Positions 21,630 through 23,673 of a stretch of 23,673 nucleotides of DNA are shown in pieces. The position numbers and the translations under genes are program-made. Source of the stretch: an uncultured Acetatifactor sp. (GTDB lineage: Bacteria; Bacillota; Clostridia; Lachnospirales; Lachnospiraceae); contig CAJTPH010000006.1 of assembly GCA_910578215.1 (NCBI GenBank), positions 90,959-114,631 on the forward strand, in the 5' to 3' direction. The notes under the pieces are model-generated. The model did no database searches. It was not told the DNA's origin and was given only the letters and a program-made list of their open reading frames with translations. Numbering within the stretch: the stretch's first letter is position 1; each line of letters begins with the position of its first letter.

Positions 21630-23264
21630 ATGGGATTTAGGTTAGCGGACTGGATTTATAAACTAAGCCGGAAAATTGCGTTTGGCGTATTTGGAATAAT
21701 TTGTCTTTACCTGTTTTTGCTGAGTATTTTTTCCACATGTGTAATTTGGTATGACACGGAATCAACTTTTTATATTAAGGATTTTCCGCTGCTTCTTATG
21801 GCAGGGCTGGCTGGATTGACAGGCATGGTGTTTCTGTGCCGCAGACTGCTTGAAAAGATAGTAGACAGGCGCATGGCGGTTATGGGAATCGCAACGCTGG
21901 TTTGGGCTGCGCTTGCCTTTGTTTTCATTATAAACACAAAAATCGAATTGGTGTATGATCAGCAGCTGGTCTATCAGGCAGTTATAAAGCTTTTGGAGGG
22001 AGATTACTCGCCGTGGCAGCCTGGAGGATACATGCATGCATACCCTTTTCAAAATGGTCTGGTGCTTTTATATATTCCCCTGAGAATAATCTTCAGGGAT
22101 AATATGTATATGGCGGTTCAGGTAATTAACCTCCTTTTTATGGAATTGCTGGCAGTGGGATTTTATAAGCTGGGGGAGCGTTATTTTGGCATTAATGTGG
22201 CGGTCTTTTCATATTTGGGGACACTTTCCTTTTTACCCATGTGGGGATATTTAAAGTATATGTATGGAAATTTGCCCGGATTGTGTCTGGCAGTCTGGGC
22301 AGTATACTTTCTGACTAAATATCTGGAGAACGATAAAAGACGATATGCAGGGGCAAGTGCCGGATGTATTTTATTTGCTGTAGCTTATAAAGGAAATTTT
22401 CTGGTTTATGCAATTGCAATGTGTATTGTGCTGTTGGTGGAATGTATTGTAAGGAAAAAAGGGGCATATTTGTGTGTGACGGCTCTTTTAGCGGTGGCTG
22501 TCATGCTCGGGGCAAACGGGGCGTCCTGGATTATGCGCGGGGTTACGGGATATGAAACAAACAGGGGAATTCCCAAGACTCATTGGATTACCATGGGGCT
22601 TCGGGAAAGCTATGTTGCGCCGGGATGGTATAGCGGGGATTCCAGAAAGTGGTTTGAAGAAAACGATTTTTCGATAGAAACCTGTATTAAGGATGATTTG
22701 GAGCAAATCGCCGGCTCTGTTCAGCGGTTTTGGAATGATAAAGAATATGGAAGGGATTTCTTTGCAAAGAAGATTGCTTCCTCTTGGAATAATCCGACCT
22801 TTGAAGGCTTTGCCATAGTGGTAAAGGGGAATTTAAAGGGAACCCTGGACTACTGGATGAAAGATATTTTATACAGCGGAGGGGTTATGAATACCATCCT
22901 CACGGTTGTAATGGACATTATACAAAGCATTTATTTATTTGGCGCCCTGTTATATATGATGTACTGCAGGAAAGAGCGCGAGTTAAATAAGGCAATTCCC
23001 CTGGTGGCATTAACAGGCGGTTTCCTGATGCATATTTTCTGGGAAGCAAAATGTCAGTACACGATCATCTATTTTATAGTACTTATTCCGTACGCCTTTG
23101 CGGGATATCAGGAATGTGCGAGAAGATTGGGAGGAGTATTATCGGATATAGCAGCCAGGAAAAAAGTACTTAAGAATGAAGGCGTATGGAAGTTTGCCGT
23201 TCTGCTGGGGGGTGATTTTGGCGCTTTTTCTTTGCAACGGAGATTTTGTGATGTCTACTTTTAA
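21630..23264 (+). CDS. GT-C type membrane glycosyltransferase, 3' end probably frameshifted
   Basis: 544 residues as read, with about eleven membrane helices. The first large loop has YDQQLVYQAVIKLLEGDYS, PWQPGGYMHAYPFQNGLVLLY, matching the loop of GT39-like GT-C enzymes, which move sugars from polyprenyl-phosphate donors outside the membrane; the Asp in YDQ is a candidate catalytic base. A long extracytoplasmic stretch (about 305-420) follows the eighth or ninth helix. The last residues (LLGGDFGAFSLQRRFCDVYF) do not look like a normal end: after a run of six G (23207-23212) the next frame continues the last helix and stays open to 23361. One G fewer would give 576 residues. The substrate is unknown; wall or surface glycan decoration is likely. 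Confidence 0.75.
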   Translation: MGFRLADWIYKLSRKIAFGVFGIICLYLFLLSIFSTCVIWYDTESTFYIKDFPLLLMAGLAGLTGMVFLCRRLLEKIVDRRMAVMGIATLVWAALAFVFIINTKIELVYDQQLVYQAVIKLLEGDYSPWQPGGYMHAYPFQNGLVLLYIPLRIIFRDNMYMAVQVINLLFMELLAVGFYKLGERYFGINVAVFSYLGTLSFLPMWGYLKYMYGNLPGLCLAVWAVYFLTKYLENDKRRYAGASAGCILFAVAYKGNFLVYAIAMCIVLLVECIVRKKGAYLCVTALLAVAVMLGANGASWIMRGVTGYETNRGIPKTHWITMGLRESYVAPGWYSGDSRKWFEENDFSIETCIKDDLEQIAGSVQRFWNDKEYGRDFFAKKIASSWNNPTFEGFAIVVKGNLKGTLDYWMKDILYSGGVMNTILTVVMDIIQSIYLFGALLYMMYCRKERELNKAIPLVALTGGFLMHIFWEAKCQYTIIYFIVLIPYAFAGYQECARRLGGVLSDIAARKKVLKNEGVWKFAVLLGGDFGAFSLQRRFCDVYF

Positions 23265-23361
23265 GCTTAAAGGAGGCGGAGGAGATTATATTTGGATGTG
23301 CAGGGAGTGGGATTACTGGAAAAGTGACAGCTTTACAAAGGAGGGACCACGCGAGGAGTAA
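23212..23361 (+). pseudogene. Out-of-frame 3' tail of the glycosyltransferase-like gene
   Basis: In the frame shifted by one base after the G run the reading is VILALFLCNGDFVMSTFKLK and onward to GPREE, with the stop TAA at 23359-23361. The first ten residues complete the membrane helix FAVLLG-VILALFLC that the upstream frame begins. This supports a lost or gained G in the genome, a phase-variable tract, or a sequencing error, rather than a separate gene; there is no ribosome binding site for the internal ATG at 23176. Confidence 0.65.
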
Positions 23362-23520
23362 AAAATCAGAGATGCTCCAGATGCTTGAGCACACAGGGGG
23401 CGGAAGCGGTTTAAATGCTGCAAAAAGTGCATCGGATAAAAACGTAATAGGTTATTTTGTCGGCAAATGTCAATGAATGCTGTTAGAAAAGAAAAAATAA
23501 AATTATTTTTTTAAAAAAAC
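23362..23520. other. Intergenic region before the right-edge promoter
   Basis: About 160 bases without a convincing gene. It contains a weak TGCTC...GAGCA hairpin (about 23374-23391) and then a very A/T-rich tract (about 23488-23518) including TTTTTTT-AAAAAAA, which could act as an UP element for the promoter that follows. No clear terminator for the upstream gene. Confidence 0.45.
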
Positions 23521-23523
23521 CTG

Positions 23524-23552
23524 TTGACAAACCAGGAAGCATATGGTAATCT
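23524..23552 (+). promoter_or_regulatory. Strong-looking promoter at the right edge
   Basis: A perfect TTGACA (23524-23529), a 17-bp spacer and TAATCT (23547-23552) with TG at 23544. An A/T-rich UP-like element lies directly upstream. Predicted start near 23559. The transcribed unit lies mostly beyond the window. A frame is open from about 23515 to the edge with an internal ATG at 23605 (MKKFSKYRKSSKIRKEF...), but it lacks a good ribosome binding site. Confidence 0.55.
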
Positions 23553-23673
23553 AAGTAAGCTGTCTGGTGAACAACAGAAAGCACAGCGAAGAACACAGGC
23601 GCTGATGAAGAAATTCTCTAAATATAGAAAGAGTTCTAAAATTAGGAAGGAATTCATCACAAGCTATAAAGTG

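Overview
The window looks like a chromosomal segment of a Gram-positive, anaerobic Clostridia-type bacterium, most probably of the family Lachnospiraceae. This is inferred from the strong GGAGG-type ribosome binding sites, extended -10 promoters (TGnTATAAT), the pfkA-dnaX-ybaB-recR order, a DUF5711-like membrane protein, and protein sequences that read like those of gut Lachnospiraceae. Base composition is mixed, close to half GC by eye. I saw no prophage, transposase, integrase or CRISPR array.

Left part (1-5760): the 3' part of a 4-alpha-glucanotransferase gene (malQ), a MATE exporter, a lone L-rhamnose mutarotase with its own promoter and a candidate operator, a convergent D-lactate dehydrogenase, and a PAS-GGDEF-EAL c-di-GMP protein divergent from the dehydrogenase. 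A tRNA-Ser(CGA) lies on the minus strand just after it. The hairpin behind the c-di-GMP gene doubles as the 5' leader of the tRNA.

Middle part (5930-18150): a small two-helix membrane protein, a two-gene ABC transporter (MacB/FtsX type), then pfkA-dnaX-ybaB-recR, which links glycolysis to replication and recombinational repair. The dnaX-ybaB gap holds two and a fraction copies of a 110-bp repeat whose hairpins show compensatory changes. Two overlapping genes for MutS-like ATPases follow. Both lack the mismatch-recognition domain and both have Asn-Glu in place of Asp-Glu in Walker B. Aldose 1-epimerase (galM) closes this part.

Right part (18150-23673): an envelope cluster of a membrane-anchored LysM protein, a DUF5711-like membrane-anchored beta-propeller-like protein and a CvpA-like protein, then a polytopic GT-C type glycosyltransferase whose 3' end seems frameshifted at a run of six G. 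The 385-bp gap between the LysM and DUF5711 genes is the most structured stretch of the window. It holds three TACCATA/TATGGTA-type dyads (the second one degenerate), each ending in an extended -10 box, and two of the three are followed by a foldable RNA that begins at the predicted start point. The window ends just after a strong-looking promoter with an A/T-rich upstream element whose product lies mostly outside.

Most genes are ordinary housekeeping genes. The candidates for something undescribed are the two repeat/RNA regions and the twin MutS-like ATPases.
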